Below are positions 62,413 to 64,000 of a stretch of DNA of 64,000 bases, piece by piece. The stretch comes from Ceriagrion tenellum (Eukaryota > Arthropoda > Insecta > Odonata > Coenagrionidae). The stretch spans positions 53,601,136 to 53,665,135 of the forward strand of contig OY720632.1 in NCBI GenBank assembly GCA_963169105.1, written 5' to 3'. A program made the translations under genes and the position numbers. Below the pieces are notes generated by a model, which saw only the letters and a program-made list of their open reading frames with translations, made no database searches and was not told where the DNA came from. The stretch's first letter is position 1. Every line of letters begins with the position of its first letter.

Positions 62413-62780
62413 CAGAATTTGTAAAGATATTCCAAGCTGATGGAGTGAATTCATAGGATTCCAAATCCTCCGAATAAATTCGTGTGGCTGGGATGAAAAG
62501 TGTATAAGTCAAATATCGCTAAGCCAAATGAAATCCTTGAGCGGGTAACGAATAAGTATTCACAGTTTCGTGGGACCTTTTCTTATGTAGATAAATGTAC
62601 TGATACGCAAACTATATGTGAGATTAAAATAAAAATAAAAAATAAAAATAATTTCCATGTATAATCAAAAGAGTTGTAATTAGTTGACTATTTTTACTGA
62701 TTTAGAAAAAAGTGTTATTATTATGGTCTATACGAGGAAGAAGACTAGTCACCTTTGAAATAGAAATGAAGCTTCTCATT
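62413..62780. other. AT-rich sequence
   Basis: Contains a short AAAAAT-type A-rich repeat near 62626-62650. No gene was seen. Confidence 0.4.
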
Positions 62781-63420
62781 ATATGAAGAAAAGACCATTG
62801 TCTGTATATTTGCTCATAGCAAGTACCAAACCTTGTCTTTTTATTCGTTTCCATTCAATTCACTGTCGTTTAACCGATACACTTTCCATTCCGCTTCAGA
62901 ACAATCGCTCTCTTCCATTTCTGGATATCATATACATTCCCTCTTCTAGCTCATCACCTTTGCAATAGACATGAATCTTTGTATTATATCAATCCCCCCA
63001 CCACTATCAGCCCCCATCTCCCATCGTTATTTCCCTGATCTCCTTCCGCCTTCCCTTATTAACTCTTCCATTCTTTTCCCGATCCTTTGTCTCTTTGCCC
63101 ATTCCAAAACCTCTCCCCACCCCCAGCGCCCAGGAAAGCGCGACCATATCCGATGATCACCTCGTAATTTTACGGTCGCTGTTGTTCCATTCCGCGCTCA
63201 AAGAAAGGGCCTTTGTCTCTCCCGAGTGCCACTTGCGCCCATTCCGCCATTCAAGCCGCCCGCCAGGCACACGCCCATTCCCCAGATTATCGCTCTGCAG
63301 GTTTCCCCCGCCGCGGATGCCGTCGCCTTCACCACTCTTTTAATTCCCGCAAGCCCAATCTTTTATTCGTTGCGTAAGCCCAGGTGTCACACGAAGGATT
63401 AGTCGCTATCAAGTGAACGA
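62781..63420. other. GC-rich island 17, pyrimidine-rich on + strand
   Basis: C/T-rich to about 63130, then CpG-rich mixed sequence to 63345. A T-box-like AGGTGTCACAC lies at about 63382-63392 and GGATTAG just after it. Short frames (60-82 codons) have no domain. Confidence 0.4.
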
Positions 63421-63914
63421 CTTGGGATTGTATTTTCCTCAGTGTCCTCCTACCTATTAATTTAAATACTTATATGTTCTTACTTTACATTTTGGACTAA
63501 AAATATTAGCAGGGCTCAATAAGTTAAATCTAAGTAGGTAACTGACGCAAAATTATTCAAATTTGCCTAAATATATCTCGTTGCGTTTAATTTTAACAGA
63601 AGTATTTGTCACGCGAGCCTCTCTTTATACATGGTTGCAAGCTAATTTGGTGGTTTTATATGCATTAAATAGATTAACCAGGAATTTTCACTAAACTTTA
63701 TAGGTTTATAAGGTATAAAAAAATATTCTAATTGTAATCGAAATAGAGAGAAGTTGGCCAAGCATTCTAGAAATGAATCAGAAGGGACGCGTCCACACGT
63801 GGGCATAAATGGCTGGGAGAGAACAGACGGCATTTAATGGACCGAAATTATCAATACATTTCATTTTACACTTCTACATCTTGGATTTCCAGTGACTTGA
63901 ATGTCCAGAGTATT
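63421..63914. other. AT-rich sequence, no feature seen
   Basis: No gene or repeat was recognised. Confidence 0.4.
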
Positions 63915-64000
63915 GCCGGCCCCGGTGGTGACGACTCGTCTATTAATCCGAGGTTTACGGGTTCGAATCCCGTCTGGGTGGAATTATCACTACTCAGGGA
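63915..64000 (+). mobile_element. tRNA-derived SINE head, cut by the window end
   Basis: Starts GCCGGCCCCGGTGG and holds a perfect pol III B box (GGTTCGAATCC, 63960-63970) within the self-pairing CGGGTTCGAATCCCG, followed by TCTGGGTGG. The spacing upstream of the B box is shorter than a tRNA and the D-arm/A-box region is degenerate, so this is a SINE head and not a tRNA gene. The body and tail lie outside the window. Confidence 0.75.

Noticed and set aside
63915..63981. Functional tRNA gene
   Set aside because: The A box and D arm are degenerate and the head is short. It fits a SINE head better.

Overview
The window looks like non-coding nuclear DNA from an animal, most likely an arthropod (probably an insect). 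The grounds are an AT-rich background, a tRNA-derived SINE, a Helitron helicase fragment, a TTAA-flanked foldback element, a non-LTR/SINE-type tail and Penelope-like repeat signatures. No intact protein-coding gene, rRNA gene, functional tRNA gene or CRISPR array could be supported. The species cannot be named from sequence alone.

Layout. About seventeen GC-rich islands of 0.3-1.9 kb interrupt the AT-rich sequence: near 0.4-1.6, 6.5-6.8, 10.6-11.8, 12.2-14.2, 14.9-15.7, 16.2-17.0, 20.4-21.0, 21.6-22.0, 25.6-26.1, 30.2-30.6, 34.7-35.6, 45.5-46.1, 46.7-47.5, 48.9-49.9, 50.7-51.6, 57.5-57.9, 60.9-61.6 and 62.8-63.4 kb. Most have strong purine/pyrimidine strand asymmetry (GGAGG/GAGAG tracts on one strand), and several switch strand within the island. 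Nearly every long open frame in the window lies in these islands or in a similarly biased stretch (19.3-19.9 kb). Such frames are best explained by the scarcity of stop codons in pyrimidine-rich strands, not by genes. A few islands have CpG-containing, less repetitive cores that could be promoters or enhancers.

Mobile-element remains. These are a rearranged duplicated repeat (3.0-4.3 kb), a TTAA-flanked element with ~50-bp terminal inverted repeats (7.30-7.79 kb), a possible decayed piggyBac-type transposase (9.2-9.6 kb), and a ~115-bp dispersed repeat present in inverted copies at 9.62 and 13.55 kb. Further on are a Helitron helicase C-terminus (39.5-39.8 kb) next to a 92-bp tandem duplication and a 17-bp hairpin, a broken THAP zinc-finger fragment (40.85 kb), a retroposon-type tail (41.66 kb) and SINE copies (42.8 and 63.9 kb, possibly 10.0 kb). 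Three loci (31.6, 37.1, 59.3 kb) share a CTGATGA-like/GAAACGT signature of the kind carried by Penelope-like elements. The 59.3-kb copy is a perfect 79-bp inverted repeat.

The parts do not form a gene system. The window is best read as a large intergenic or intronic stretch with decayed transposons and possible regulatory islands. The most unusual items are the perfect 79-bp inverted repeat, the shared ribozyme-like signature, the foldback element and the polypurine islands.
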